Shown in pieces: positions 26,552-38,600 of a stretch of DNA of 64,000 nt (position 1 is its first letter; every line of letters starts with the position of its first letter). The notes beneath the pieces were generated by a model. It worked only from the letters and a program-made list of their open reading frames with translations, searched no databases and had not been told where the DNA came from. The position numbers were made by a program, and so were the translations under genes. The stretch lies in assembly GCF_020217485.1 (NCBI RefSeq), contig NZ_JAEKMI010000001.1:227836-291835 (forward strand), written 5' to 3'. This stretch comes from Mycobacterium sp. WUMAC-067 (lineage in GTDB: Bacteria; Actinomycetota; Actinomycetes; Mycobacteriales; Mycobacteriaceae).

Positions 26552-27583
26552 TCACGACGCCGTCGCGCTGCGCGCCCGGGCGATGCTGGACGGCGCGACC
26601 TGCGCGATGCGGATCCGCGGCCCCGCCCGGGCCACGAGCTTCACGATGCCCAGGAAGCGCTCCCCATCGATGATGGGCGACAGCGGCTCGCCCTCGGCTT
26701 CGATGATCATCTCGTGGCCGTTGACGTCGCGCAGCCCCTTGCCACGGAGCATGCCGTTGGTGAGGGCGGTGGGAAGCTGCGCCACGATTCTCGAGGGCCG
26801 TAGGTATCCGGCCTGAAAGTGCAGCGCGCCGGGTTCGGCCGCCTTCGGGAACAACCGCAGGGGGCCACCGATGCGCAGGTCGATCGCGCCCGCGTGCAGC
26901 AGGCTGTGCGTGCGAGACGGGACCTCGTCGCCGTCGATGACGACGCGGGCGCTCGTCGGGGTAAACAGGATCGACGCGTAGTTCGGGGTCTTCACCCGGC
27001 TCGGGGCGACCTTGGACGTGATGTAGTCGCCGAAGCTGCGGGCGATCACCCGCGCGACGGCCAGCCGACCGTGGTCGGGGGCCGCGTAGTACCGGTCATA
27101 GAAGCGGTTGCCGACACCCCCGGCGGCCAGCCCGAAGCAGAGCCGATGAAACGCCGCGCCGTCGGCGGTTTCGCCGTCGAGCACCAACGTGTCCAGGCGC
27201 ACCTCGGGCGGAGGTCGATCGGCTTCGGCGGCCGCCGTCAATGCGCGGATGATCGTCTCCGGCCGGCCGCGCACCCGGGCCTTGCGCGCAACGGCGTTCA
27301 CGCTGCCACCGTTGGAGGGGACGAACGCCGGCCAGCGTTCGGGGTCCGGTTCGCATTGCTCGGTTTCGTTGATCAACCAATGCAGCGCGCCGTCGCCGCC
27401 GTCGCCCACCAGGTGGGTGACGCGCGGGCCGATCCGCTTGATGGTGTCGCGGAGATCGTCGATGGATGCGGTCTCGTGCACCTCGCCCCAGGGACCGACG
27501 AGGCGACGCAGCTCGTCGATGCGATCGCGGGGAGCGGCACGATTCTTCCGCGCTTTCGGATTGACGATGACGCCTAGAAACAT
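26552..27583 (-). CDS. Diacylglycerol-kinase-catalytic-domain (lipid kinase-like) protein
   Basis: 343 residues from MFLGVIVNPKARKNR at 27583, with GGGGGA upstream. The N-terminal phosphate-binding NPKA motif, LVGDGGDGALHW near 65 and PSNGGSVNAVARKA near 95 follow the DAGK catalytic pattern. A second domain holds LDTLVLDG and VVIDGDEVPSRT. The usual GGDGTxNE and GTxND motifs are changed to GGDGALHW and GSVNAV, so lipid kinase activity is uncertain. Family members phosphorylate diacylglycerol or related lipids at the inner membrane face. It is divergent from the SDR gene at 27770. Confidence 0.75.
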   Translation of the reverse strand: MFLGVIVNPKARKNRAAPRDRIDELRRLVGPWGEVHETASIDDLRDTIKRIGPRVTHLVGDGGDGALHWLINETEQCEPDPERWPAFVPSNGGSVNAVARKARVRGRPETIIRALTAAAEADRPPPEVRLDTLVLDGETADGAAFHRLCFGLAAGGVGNRFYDRYYAAPDHGRLAVARVIARSFGDYITSKVAPSRVKTPNYASILFTPTSARVVIDGDEVPSRTHSLLHAGAIDLRIGGPLRLFPKAAEPGALHFQAGYLRPSRIVAQLPTALTNGMLRGKGLRDVNGHEMIIEAEGEPLSPIIDGERFLGIVKLVARAGPRIRIAQVAPSSIARARSATAS

Positions 27584-27769
27584 CCGGCGATCCCCCGCGC
27601 GTACCTGACAAAACACCGCTGTCGTGCTACCCGCGCCGGTGGGATGTCGCTGGTCATCCCAGGCACGATACCCGGGAGCACCGCCGGACCCCGAACGCGT
27701 CCTCGGCGCCACCGCGAGGCCGCTCGGCCCCGCGGCGGCGTTCGCGGCTGCGTGGTTAGGGTGTCTGCC

Positions 27770-28651
27770 ATGGCCGATTGGACCGCAGCCCAGCTGCCCT
27801 CGTTCGCCGGACGGACCATCATCATCACCGGCGCCAACGCCGGGCTGGGTGAGATCACCGCCCGCGAGTTGGTCCGGGTCGGTGGCCACGTCATCCTGGC
27901 CGTCCGCAACACCGACAAGGGTCACGCCGCGGCCGCCCGCATGGCGCGCTCGGCCGCCGGCCGGGTCGAGGTGCGCGAGCTCGATCTGCAAGATCTGGGG
28001 TCGGTGCGGCGCTTCGCCGAGGGCATCGAGAAGGTCGACATCCTGGTCAACAACGCGGGCATCATGGCCACCAAACACGCGGTGACCGTCGACGGCTTCG
28101 AGGGTCAGATCGGCACCAACCACCTCGGCCATTTCGCGCTGACCAACCTGCTGTTGCCCAAGCTGACCGACCGCGTGGTGACGGTGTCCTCGCTGATGCA
28201 CCACTTCGGCTATATCAGCCTCAAAGACTTGAACTTTCGGTCCCGGCCGTATTCGGCGTGGCTGTCCTACAGCCAGTCGAAGCTGGCCAATCTGCTGTTC
28301 ACCAGCGAGCTGCAACGGCGCCTGGACGGCGTCGGTTCGTCGCTGCGCGCCCTGGCCGCCCACCCCGGCTGGTCGCACACGAACCTGCAGGGCAACTCCG
28401 GGCGCAAACTCGGCGACGCGGCGGTCCTGGCGGTCGACCGCATCGTGTCCACCGACGCCGATTTCGGCGCCCGCCAGACGCTGTATGCGGTGTCGCAGGA
28501 TCTGCCGGGCAACACCTTCGTCGGTCCGCGGTTCGGACTGTACGGCCGCACCCAGCCGACGTGGCGCAACTGGCCGGCCAGGCGCGCGGGCACCGCCGCC
28601 GCGCTCTGGGAGCTGTCCGAGCGGCTCACCGGAACCACATTCCCGCTCTGA
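27770..28651 (+). CDS. Short-chain dehydrogenase (retinol dehydrogenase-like branch)
   Basis: 293 residues from MADWTAAQLPSF at 27770; the frame extends 42 codons upstream into sequence shared with the divergent promoter. ITGANAGLG near 20, LVNNAGIM near 92 and YSQSK near 160 are the classical SDR cofactor, structural and catalytic motifs. The branch (similar to Rv0068 and Rv0439c as I recall) is usually annotated as retinol or protochlorophyllide reductase-like, but native substrates in mycobacteria are unknown. It is followed on the same strand by the DMT transporter after 105 bp. Confidence 0.85.
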   Translation: MADWTAAQLPSFAGRTIIITGANAGLGEITARELVRVGGHVILAVRNTDKGHAAAARMARSAAGRVEVRELDLQDLGSVRRFAEGIEKVDILVNNAGIMATKHAVTVDGFEGQIGTNHLGHFALTNLLLPKLTDRVVTVSSLMHHFGYISLKDLNFRSRPYSAWLSYSQSKLANLLFTSELQRRLDGVGSSLRALAAHPGWSHTNLQGNSGRKLGDAAVLAVDRIVSTDADFGARQTLYAVSQDLPGNTFVGPRFGLYGRTQPTWRNWPARRAGTAAALWELSERLTGTTFPL

Positions 28652-28756
28652 GCGGGCCGGGTCTTTGCGGCCGGACAACCTCGGGCGCGCCGGTCGCCCC
28701 GGGCCGCATTAAATTGGTAGTTCAAGCGCAAGCCAGCTGGGTGAGGAGGTTATGCC

Positions 28757-29677
28757 ATGTCCGACGTGCATCTGGCGGCCATTCTTGCCCTGTGCGCCGC
28801 GCTGGCATCTGCGATCGGCAACGTCGTGCGTCAGCGGTCCGCGCAGGAGGTCACCGACAGGCGGGTGGGCCACCTGACGTTGTTCGGCATGTTGCTGCGC
28901 GACACCCGGTGGTGGCTGGGCGGTTTGGGCGACATCGGCAGTTACCTGCTGCTGGCCGCCGCCCTCGACAAGGGCTCGGTGTTGCTGGTGATGTCGCTGC
29001 AGGTGACGGCGCTGCTGTTCGCGCTGCCGATTTACGCGCGGATGAGCCATCACCCGATCACCCGCCGGGAGTGGACCTGGGCGCTACTACTGGCGGTCGC
29101 GCTGGCGGTGCTCATCGCGATCGGAGACCCGACCGGCGGTCAGCAGCGGGCGCCGCTGCAGACGTGGCTCGTGGTGGCCGCGGTGATCGGCCCGCTGTTG
29201 CTGCTGGGCTTGTTGGGCGCCCGCATCTGGGTGGATCGTCCCGTCGCGGCGCTGCTGCTTGCGGCGGTGGCCGGCTCGCTGCTGGCGGTGTTCGCGGTCC
29301 TGATGAAGGGCGTCGTCGACATCCTCGAGCGCCACCCGGGCCAGGTGTGGCGTTCCTTCGAGCTCTACGCGCTGGTGGCCTGCGGGGTGGCCGGCATGAT
29401 CTATCACCAATCGGCGTATCGGGCCGGCGCGCTCACCGCATCCCTGCCCACGATCATCGTGGCGAAGCCCGTGGTGGGCGGGATCCTCGGGATCGTCGTG
29501 CTCGGCGAGACGTTGGCGGCCAGCGGCTGGGAGTGGCTCGCCCTCGCCGCGACGGCGGTGGTGGTGATCGTCGCGACGGTGGGGCTGGCCCGCGGTGAGG
29601 CGGCGACCGTGTCGGCCGGCGCGGGGCGCGACGTGAAATCCACCGACACCAAGCTCGAGGCGGGCCTGAGCGGCTGA
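28757..29677 (+). CDS. DMT (EamA-like) superfamily membrane transporter
   Basis: 306 residues, ATG at 28757 with GAGGAGG upstream. Nine to ten hydrophobic segments in two halves are seen, with LQVTALLFALPIYARM and PTIIVAKPVVGGILGIVVLGE resembling the repeated EamA pattern. A polar C-terminal tail of about 35 residues ends the protein. DMT carriers export or exchange metabolites; the substrate here is unknown. Its stop lies 12 bp from the stop of the convergent NRPS gene. Co-function with the NRPS is possible, but the opposite strand argues against one regulon. Confidence 0.78.
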   Translation: MSDVHLAAILALCAALASAIGNVVRQRSAQEVTDRRVGHLTLFGMLLRDTRWWLGGLGDIGSYLLLAAALDKGSVLLVMSLQVTALLFALPIYARMSHHPITRREWTWALLLAVALAVLIAIGDPTGGQQRAPLQTWLVVAAVIGPLLLLGLLGARIWVDRPVAALLLAAVAGSLLAVFAVLMKGVVDILERHPGQVWRSFELYALVACGVAGMIYHQSAYRAGALTASLPTIIVAKPVVGGILGIVVLGETLAASGWEWLALAATAVVVIVATVGLARGEAATVSAGAGRDVKSTDTKLEAGLSG

Positions 29678-29689
29678 CGGTCCCCGGGG

Positions 29690-32600
29690 TTAGAGCAGCC
29701 CGCACAGCTGCAAGCCGACGACGTACTGGATGATCACTCCCGGCGTGACATGCGGAATGTCCGGATTGTTCTTGTCGGGGCCGACTTTCGCGTCTTGGAC
29801 CGCGGCGCGGAACCGATCGGTCGAGACGGCGGAATTCCAGGCCGGGTCCGCGGGCTGCAACTGAAGCGCATTCGTCGACATCAACACCGCCAGGATGGAA
29901 TGCTCGCGCACCCGATCCGGCAGTGCACGCAGCCCGGCCTCGAACCGGCGCAGCCAGTCGCCGAAGTCGTCGATGCGCTCGATCGGATGACCGGCCTCGA
30001 TCAACCAGTCGACGTACTCGTCGAGCCCGATGCCGTCGTCGTGCTGGTTCATCACGTGATAGGTCTCAAACCCGCTCCCCGATTCCCGGCCGACGCGGGC
30101 CCCCAACGTGGCGATCGCCTCGGCGACGAATTCCACGGGCAGCCCGTCATAGTGCGCCCGCTGCCGATTGCCTTGGGCGTCAAGCTGATAGAACGACCGC
30201 GGCGCGACACCGGTGGCGACCACGCTGAGCACCATCCGGGTGACCAGGTCCGACAGGTTGAGCTGGCCCGCAAAGGTGGTGTCGGCCAAAATCATTCCGC
30301 TGCGGAACACCGCGACCGGCAGCCCGTACAGGTCGTTGGCCTCCCGCAGCAACACCTCACCGGCCCACTTGCTGTTGCCGTAGCCGTTGGCGCGGCTGCC
30401 GTCGTTGCGCCGGCTGGAGCTGATGATCCGGATGTCGGCGTCCTCGGTGAACGCCGCCGGCGCGACCTGATCGCCGACGTTGGCCGTCGACACGTAGGTG
30501 AAAGGCTTGAGTTTCGCGGTGAGGGCCAACCGGATCAGCTCGGCGGTGCCCGCCACGTTGGGTCCGAACAACTCGCTGTAGGGCAGCGCGCCGTTGACGA
30601 CGGCCGCGGGATCCACGATCAGATCGACGGATTCGGCCAGCCGGCGCCAGGTTTGCTCGTCGAGGCCCAGGTTCGCCTCGCCCTTGTCGCCCGCGATGAC
30701 CTCGAGATGGTCGCCGGCCAGCTCGTGGAAATACCGCAGCAGCTGTGGGTCCCCACTGTCGAAGGTCTTCTCCAGGCGGCGGCGCGCCTCCTCGTCGGAG
30801 CCGGCGCGCACCAGGCAGATCAGCTTTCCGTCGGCCAGTTCCAGCCGCTCGAGCCACTGCAGCGCCAGATACCGTCCAAGGAATCCCGTTGCCCCGGTGA
30901 GCAACACGGTACGTATCTCGGTGCCGGGTCCCGGCAACGACGAAGCCGCGGCCAGCGTCGCGGCGTCGATGAACTTGTCCAGCGTCAAGTCACGGGCATA
31001 CACCTCGGCGGCCTGCGCGCCGTGGACGGCGACGAAGCGCGGGTCATCGGTGTGTTTGTCCACCTGTTGGCTCAGGGCGGCGACGGTAGGGGCGTTGAAC
31101 AGGGTCCGCACGCTCAGGTGGGTCTGCAGAGCCTTGTTGAGGGTGGCGACCAGCCGCATCGCGGACAGGGAGTCGCCGCCGAGGTCGAAGAAGGAGTCGT
31201 CCATCCCCACGCGGTCCAGGCCCAGAACCTCGGCGTAGGTCTCGGCGAGCAGGTGTTCGAGTTCGTTGCCCGGGGCGCGATAGTCTGCGTCGCGGTAGGT
31301 CGGCACCGGCAGCGCGCGGGTGTCGAGCTTGCCGTTGACCGTCAGCGGCAACGCCTCGATCACCACCAGGGCGGCGGGAACCATGTAGGGCGGCAACCCT
31401 TCTCGCAGCCGCGCCCGCGCGGTGACCACATCCAGTGCCCCCGGGGCCGACTCGGTGACATAGCCCACCAAACGCTTGTCGCCGGGGCGGTCCTCACGCA
31501 CGATCACGACGGCCTGATCCACCTCGTCCAAACCGCTTAGTGCCGCCTGAATTTCGCCGAGCTCGATGCGGTATCCGCGGATCTTGACCTGCTCGTCGAT
31601 GCGGCCCAGGTACTGCAACTGTCCATCGGGACGCCAGCGCACCAGATCCCCGGTGCGATACATCCGCTGTCCGGGCTGTCCGAATGGGCACGCCACGAAC
31701 CGGGACGCGGTCAAGCCCGGCCGCCGCAGATAGCCGGCGCCGAGCCCGCGCCCGGCCACGTACAACTCGCCCACGGTGCCCATCGGCACCGGCCGCAGCC
31801 ACGGGTCGAGGACGAAGAACGCCGCCCCGGGCACGGGCGCGCCGATCGGTGGCGTCCCCATCCCGGCGCTCAGCGGCGGGCTGACCGCCACGCACATCGT
31901 GGTCTCGGTCGGCCCGTAGGCATTGGTCATCACCCGCCCGGGCGCCCACCGATCCACCAGTTCGGCCGAGCACGCCTCGGCGGCCACCACCAACGCCGTG
32001 GACCCCAGCACCCGCGGTGACAGCGCCGAGACCGCCGAGGGGGTCTGGTGCAATACGGTGACCTGCTCGTCAATCAGCAAGGCCTGCAGGTCTTCTGGCA
32101 ACGCGGCCACCGACTCAGGCACGATGACCAACCGCGACCCGTGCAGCAAGGCGCCCCAGATCTCTTCCACCGAGGCGTCGAAGGCATACGAATACCACTG
32201 CGACCACACCTGTCCGGGCCCCGAGGGCAACCCGACGTGCAGCGTCCCCAGCAACTGCGTCACATTGGCATGCGTGGTTGCAACGCCTTTGGGCACCCCG
32301 GTCGTGCCCGAGGTGTAGATGATGTGGGCGATGTCCTCGCCATCCGGCATCGGCAACCCGGTGCACGGTTGGCGCGTCATCGCGGGGTCATTCATTTCGA
32401 GTGCCGGAACCACGAGCCCGGCGAACCGATCGACCAGCCCGGTGGTGGTCACCGCCGCGACCGGGCGCGCGTCGCCGACCATGAACTCGATACGGGCGTC
32501 GGGGACCGCCGGATCCATCGGCAGATACGCCGCCCCGGACTTGAGCACCCCCAAAATCGCCACGATCGCCGGCGCCGAGCGTTCGAACAACACCGCCACG

Positions 32601-35600
32601 CATTCACCGCGGCGGGCACCATGGTCGATCAGCAAGTGCGCCAACCGATTGGCGGCCTCGTCGAGCTCCCGATACGTCATCGAGCCGCCGCCGCAACTGA
32701 CCGCCACCGCGTCCGGGGTGCGAGCCACCTGCCGGGCGAACAGCTCCGGGACCGACACACCGGCGGTGGGCGCGTCTAACGCCGCCCGATTCCCCAGCGC
32801 ATCCAAGTGCGCACGTTCGGCGGCGTCGAGAACGTCCACCGACGACAGCCGCAGGGCCGGGTCGGTTGTCATCGCCGCCAACACGCGTTCCAGCCGATCG
32901 ATGAGGCCCTCAACGGTTTTGGCGTCGAACACGTCGGTGCGGAATTCCACCGCGCCGCCGATGCCCGCGGGCTCGCCGTCCTCGGTGAAGCGTTCGCCGA
33001 GGGAAAAGGTCAGATCCATGCGGGCCGTGCGGGTTTCCAGGGGCAGCTGGGTGACCTGCAGGTCGCCCAGGTCCAGGCCCGCGGCGGGGTCGTTGCCGTG
33101 CTCGCGGAGGTTCTGCCAGGTCATCGAAACCTGGACCAGCGGGTGGTGGGCCAAAGACCGGATCGGGTTGAGCCTTTCCACCAGCAATTCGAAGGGCACA
33201 TCCTGGTGTTCGAGGGCCTCCAGGCTGCGGGAGCGGACCTGGGCCAACAGGTCGGCGACCGTGGCGTCCCCGCTGACGTCCACGCGCAGGATCAGGGTGT
33301 TGACGAAGAACCCGACCAGCTGATCGAGCGCGGCGTCGGTGCGACCCGCGATGGCGAACCCGACCGAAATGTCGTTGATCGCGGTGAGTTTGGAGAGCAG
33401 CGCGGCGAGGGCGGCCTGGATGACCATGAAGCTGGTCGCGTTGTGCGCGCGGGCCAGGGCACGCACCCGCTGCTGCAGCTCCGCCGGCCATTCCACGGCC
33501 ACGCTCGCACCGCGGTAGTCGGCGACCGGCGGGTAGGGCCGGTCGGTGGGCAGTGGCAGCCGCTCGGGCATCCCCGCCAGCACCTCCTGCCAGTAGGCCA
33601 GCTCGACGCCGATGGGGCTGTCGCTGTCCTCGAGGTCGCCGAATTTGGCGCGCTGCCACAGCGTGTAGTCGGCGTATTGCACGGGCAGCGCGGCCCACCC
33701 GGGGGCCTGGCCTGCCCGCCGGGCGGCATAGGCCGCTCCCAGGTCGCGCACCAGCGGGGCCACGGACCAGCCGTCGGCCGCGATGTGATGCACGGTGGCG
33801 ACCAGCACATGCTCATCCTCGGCGAGGCGGAAAAGCTTGGCGAACAAGGGAATCTGGGTACCCAGCGTGAACCGGTGATAGGCGGCGGCGCCGACGGCGT
33901 CGTCCAGCCGGGCGGGCGGCCATGCGGTGGCATCGACGACCTCCCAACCGAAGTCCGCGCGCTCGGTCGCCACCACGTCCTGGTAAGGCACGCCGTCGGT
34001 GTGCGGAAACACGGTGCGCAGCGCTTCGTGGCGGGCCAGCACGTCGGTCAGCGCCGCAGCCAACGCGTCGGCGTCGAGCCGCCCGCTCAACCGCAGCGCC
34101 ACCGCCATATTGTAAACCGGTGAGGCGCCGTGCAATTGGTCGAGGAACCACAGCCGGCTCTGTCCGTAGGACAGCGGAATAACGTCGGGCCGCTCCCCCG
34201 CCACCAACGGCTCCAGCCCGGCCTCGCCCGCGCGGACCCGGGGGGCCAACTGGGCGATGTCGGGTGTGTCGAAGAGGGCGCGCACGCCCAGGCGGGTGTT
34301 CAGCGTCTTGTTGATCGCGGCGATCAGGCGCATCGCGGTCAGGGAATCCCCGCCCAGGTCGAAGAAGGAGTCGTCGACGCCGACGCGGTCCAGGCCGAGA
34401 ACTTCGGCGTAGGTGTCGGCCAGGATTTCCTCGATGGCGTTGCCCGGGGCGCGGTATGCGGCGTCGCGGTATTCCGGTGCGGGCAGTGTGCGGGTGTCCA
34501 GCTTGCCGGTGACGGTCAGCGGCAACGCGTCGATCGCCACGATCGCGGCAGGCACCAGGTAGGCGGGCAGCCGGGTGGCCAGCTCGGCGCGCGCGACGGC
34601 CGGGTCCGCGGTGCCGGTGATGTAGCCGACGAGTCGCAAGGCGCCGTGGCGGTCCTCGCGGGCGATCACCGCCGCGGTCTCCACGCCGTCCAAACCGGCC
34701 AGCGCGGTGCGGATTTCGCCGAGCTCGACGCGGTAGCCGCGGATCTTGACCTGCTCGTCGGCGCGCCCCACGTAGTGCAGCTGCCCGTCGGCGCCCCAGC
34801 GCACCAGGTCACCGGTGCGGTACATGCGGGCGCCGGGTACTTCCGCGAACGGGCATGCCACGAATCGCGATGCCGTCAGCGCCGCGCGGCGCAGGTATCC
34901 GACGCCGACGCCGCGGCCGGCCACATACAACTCGCCGACCACCCCGGGCGGCACCGGGCGCAGCGACTTGTCGAGAACGAACAGCGCCGCACCCGCCACC
35001 GGCGCGCCGATGGGCACCGCCGGGGCGCCCGCCTCCAGCGGGGCGCTGATCGTCACGTCCACGGTGGTTTCCGTGGGGCCGTACGCGTTCGTCATCACCC
35101 GCCCCGGCGCCCACCGATCCACCAACTCGGTCGGGCAGGCCTCTCCGCCCACGATCAACGCCGCCGATTCCAGACCGTCGAGGGCCAACGCGGCCAAGGC
35201 GGATGGGGTCTGGCTCACCACGTCGACCCGTTCGTCGACCAGCAGGGCGCGCAGCTCTTCCGGTGATCCCGCCACCGCCTCGGGCACCACGACCAGCCGC
35301 CCGCCGTGCAGCAACGCACCCCAGATCTCGCGGACCGACGCGTCGAACGCATAGGAATGCCACTGCGTCGACACCTTCACCGGTCCGGGTGCGGTCATGC
35401 CCGCGTCCAGTCCCCGCATCAACTGTGTGACGTTGTGGTGTGTCACCGCAACACCTTTGGGGACGCCAGTCGTGCCCGAGGTGTAGATGATGTGGGCGAT
35501 GTTGTCAGCGGCCGGCGCCGGGGGCGCGAAGCCGGGCTGGGCGTCGACCGGCACGTCGACATCGATGACGCGCAGGTCGTAACCTTCGAGCCGGCCGGCC

Positions 35601-38600
35601 AACTCGGCGGTGGTGAGCGCGGCGATCGGTCCGGCGTCGCCGACAAGGAACCCGATCCGGGCATCGGGCACCGCGGGATCGATGGGCAGGTATGCCGCCC
35701 CCGTCTTCAAAACGGCCAGGATGGCCATGATGGCTTCGGTCGAGCGCGAAAGCAGCAGCGCCACACACTGACCCGGCCCCACACCCTGGCCGGCCAGGTG
35801 GTGCGCCAACCGATTGGCGGCCCGCTCCAACTCGTCGTAGGTCATCGAGCGGCCCGCACAGGTGATCGCCACCGCGTCGGGCGTTTGATTCGCCTGCGCC
35901 GCAAACAGTTCCGGTATCGACACGCCGGCGACGGGCTGGGTCAACGCGGCGCGGTTGCCCATCTCGTCCAGCCGCGCGTATTCGCCTTCGTCGAGCACAT
36001 CGATGGACGACAACCGGCGGGTGGGATCCGCCGTCATGGCCGCCACCACCCGCTCCAACCGGGCGATCAGCGCCTCAACGCTTTTCGCGTCGAACACATC
36101 GGTGCGGAATTCCACCGCCCCGGAAATCCCCGCGGGTTCGCCTGCCTGATTCCACCGTTCGGCCAGCGAGAGGGTCAGGTCCATGCGCGCGGTGTGGGTG
36201 TCCAGCGGCATCGGGGTGATATGCAGATCGCCCAAGTCCAGTCCGGCCGCCGGGTCGTGCTGCCCGGGCAGGTTCTGCCATGCCAACGACACCTGGACCA
36301 GCGGGGCCTGCGCCATCGATCGGGCCGGATTGAGCCGGTCCACCAACACGTCGAAGGGCACATCCTGGTGCTCGTAGGCGGCGAGACTGCGGGAGCGAAC
36401 CTGAGCCAGCACGTCGGCGACGGTGGGATCGCCGGCCAGCTCGACCCGTAGTACCAATCTGTTGACGAAGAAGCCCACCAGGTCATCCAGCGCGGGGTCG
36501 GGCCGCCCGGCGACCGGGAACCCCACGGCCACATCGTCGGTCGCGCATAGCTTGCCCAGCAGCACCGCGAGCGCGGCCTGCATCACCATGAAGCTCGTCG
36601 CGTCGTGCTCACGGGCCAACGCGCGCACCCGCTGCTGCACGTCGGCGGACCACTCCACGGCCGCATTGGCACCCCGATAGTCGGCGACCGCGGGATACGG
36701 CCGATCGGTGGGCAGCTCCAGGCGTTCGGGCATCCCGGCCAAAGCCCCTTGCCAGTAGGCCAACTGGTCGGCGATCGGGCCGTCGGTCTCGTCGAACTCA
36801 CCGAAGCGGGCTCGTTGCCACAACGTGTAGTCGGCGTACTGCACCGCCAGCGGGTTCCAGTCGGGGGCCTGTCCGCCACAGCGGGCGGCGTAGGCCATCC
36901 CCAGGTCACGCACCAGCGGGGTGATCGAGGATCCGTCGGCGGCGATATGGTGCACGACGGCCGCCAGCACGTGCTCGTCTTCGGCGAGCTTGAAAAGCTT
37001 TGCGCGTAGCGGGGTCTCGGTCGCCAGGTCGAACGCGTGGCGCGCCACGGCGTCGATGGCATCGGCCAGCCGGGCCTGTGTCCACCCGGTGGCATCCGCC
37101 ACCTCCCAGCCGAGGTCCGCCCGCTCCGGTGACACCACCTCCTGGTATGGCACGCCCTCGATGTGGGGGAAGATCGTGCGCAACGATTCGTGGCGGGCCA
37201 CGACGTCGCGCAGCGCGGCGCCCAACGCGCCGGCATCGAGTCGCCCGCGTAGCCGCAGCCCCACGGTCATGTTGTAAACCGGTGAGGGCCCGTGCAATTG
37301 GCCGAGGAACCACAATCGGCTTTGGGCATACGACAGCGGAATCAAGTCGGGCCGGTCGGCAGCGACCAAGGGCTCGTCCCTCCCCGCGGTTTCGCGGAGT
37401 TGCGGCGCGAGCTGGGCGACCGTGGGGGTGTTGAAGAGGGAGCGCACGGTCAGGTCTGTGTGCAACGTTGTGTTGATGGTCGCGATGAGGCGCATCGCGG
37501 ATAGGGAGTCACCACCGAGGTCGAAGAACGAGTCGTCGACGCCGACGCGGTCGAGTCCGAGCACTTGGGCGTAGACACCGGCGAGGATTTCCTCGACGGC
37601 GTTCGACGGAGCGCGATATGCGGTGTCGCGATATTCCGGTATCGGCAGTGCCCGGGCGTCCAGCTTGCCATTGACCGTCAACGGCAGCGCCTCGACGACC
37701 ACGATCGCCGCCGGCACCATGTAGGCGGGCAACCGCTCACCCAGCTCGGTGCGCGCAGCGGCGGGATCCAGCGCGCCGCTCCCCGATTCGGTGACATACC
37801 CGACCAGGCGCTTGTCGCCGGGGCGGTCCTCGCGGACGATCACCACGGCCTGATCCACCGCAGCCAAACCGCCCAGCGCCGACTGGATTTCGCCGAGCTC
37901 GATGCGATAGCCGCGGATCTTGACCTGCTCATCGGCGCGGCCCAGATAGCGCAACTGGCCGTCGGCGCCCCAGGACACCAGGTCCCCGGTGCGATACATC
38001 CGTTGTCCGGGCTGGCCGAACGGGCATGCCACGAACCGCGACGCCGTCAGCCCCGCCCGGTGCACATACCCCACCCCCACACCACGGCCGGCCACATATA
38101 ACTCGCCGACCACACCGACTGGCACCGGGCGCAGCCACGCGTCGAGCACGAACAACGCCGCACCCGGGACCGGCACACCGATCGGCACCACCCCGGCGCC
38201 GGGCACCAGCGGCACGCTGACCGTCACGCACAACGTGGTTTCCGTCGGGCCGTAAGCATTGGTCATGATCCGGCCGGGCGCCCAGCGGTCCACCATCTCC
38301 ACCGCGCACGGCTCGGCGGCCACCACCAGCGCCGCGGACTCCAGGCCCTGCGGCGACAACGCCGCCAGCGCGGACGGAGTCTGATGCAGTACGGTGACGC
38401 GTTCGCGAACCAGCAAGGCCTGAAAGTGTTCTGGGACGGCAGCCACCGATTCGGGCACCACCAGCAGGCGGCTGCCGTGCAGCAGCGCGCCCCAGATCTC
38501 TTCGACCGAGGCGTCGAACGCGTACGAATACCACTGCGACCACACCTGCCCCGGCCCCGACGGCAACCCGATGTGCAGTGACTCCAGCAGCTGGGTCACG

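Noticed and set aside
29750..31540. Long plus-strand open frame (596 codons) opposite the NRPS
   Set aside because: High GC leaves antisense frames open. The minus-strand frame encodes an unbroken NRPS with clear motifs, while this one has Arg/Gly/Gln-biased sequence and no family motif. The same applies to the other plus-strand frames at 33-44 kb.
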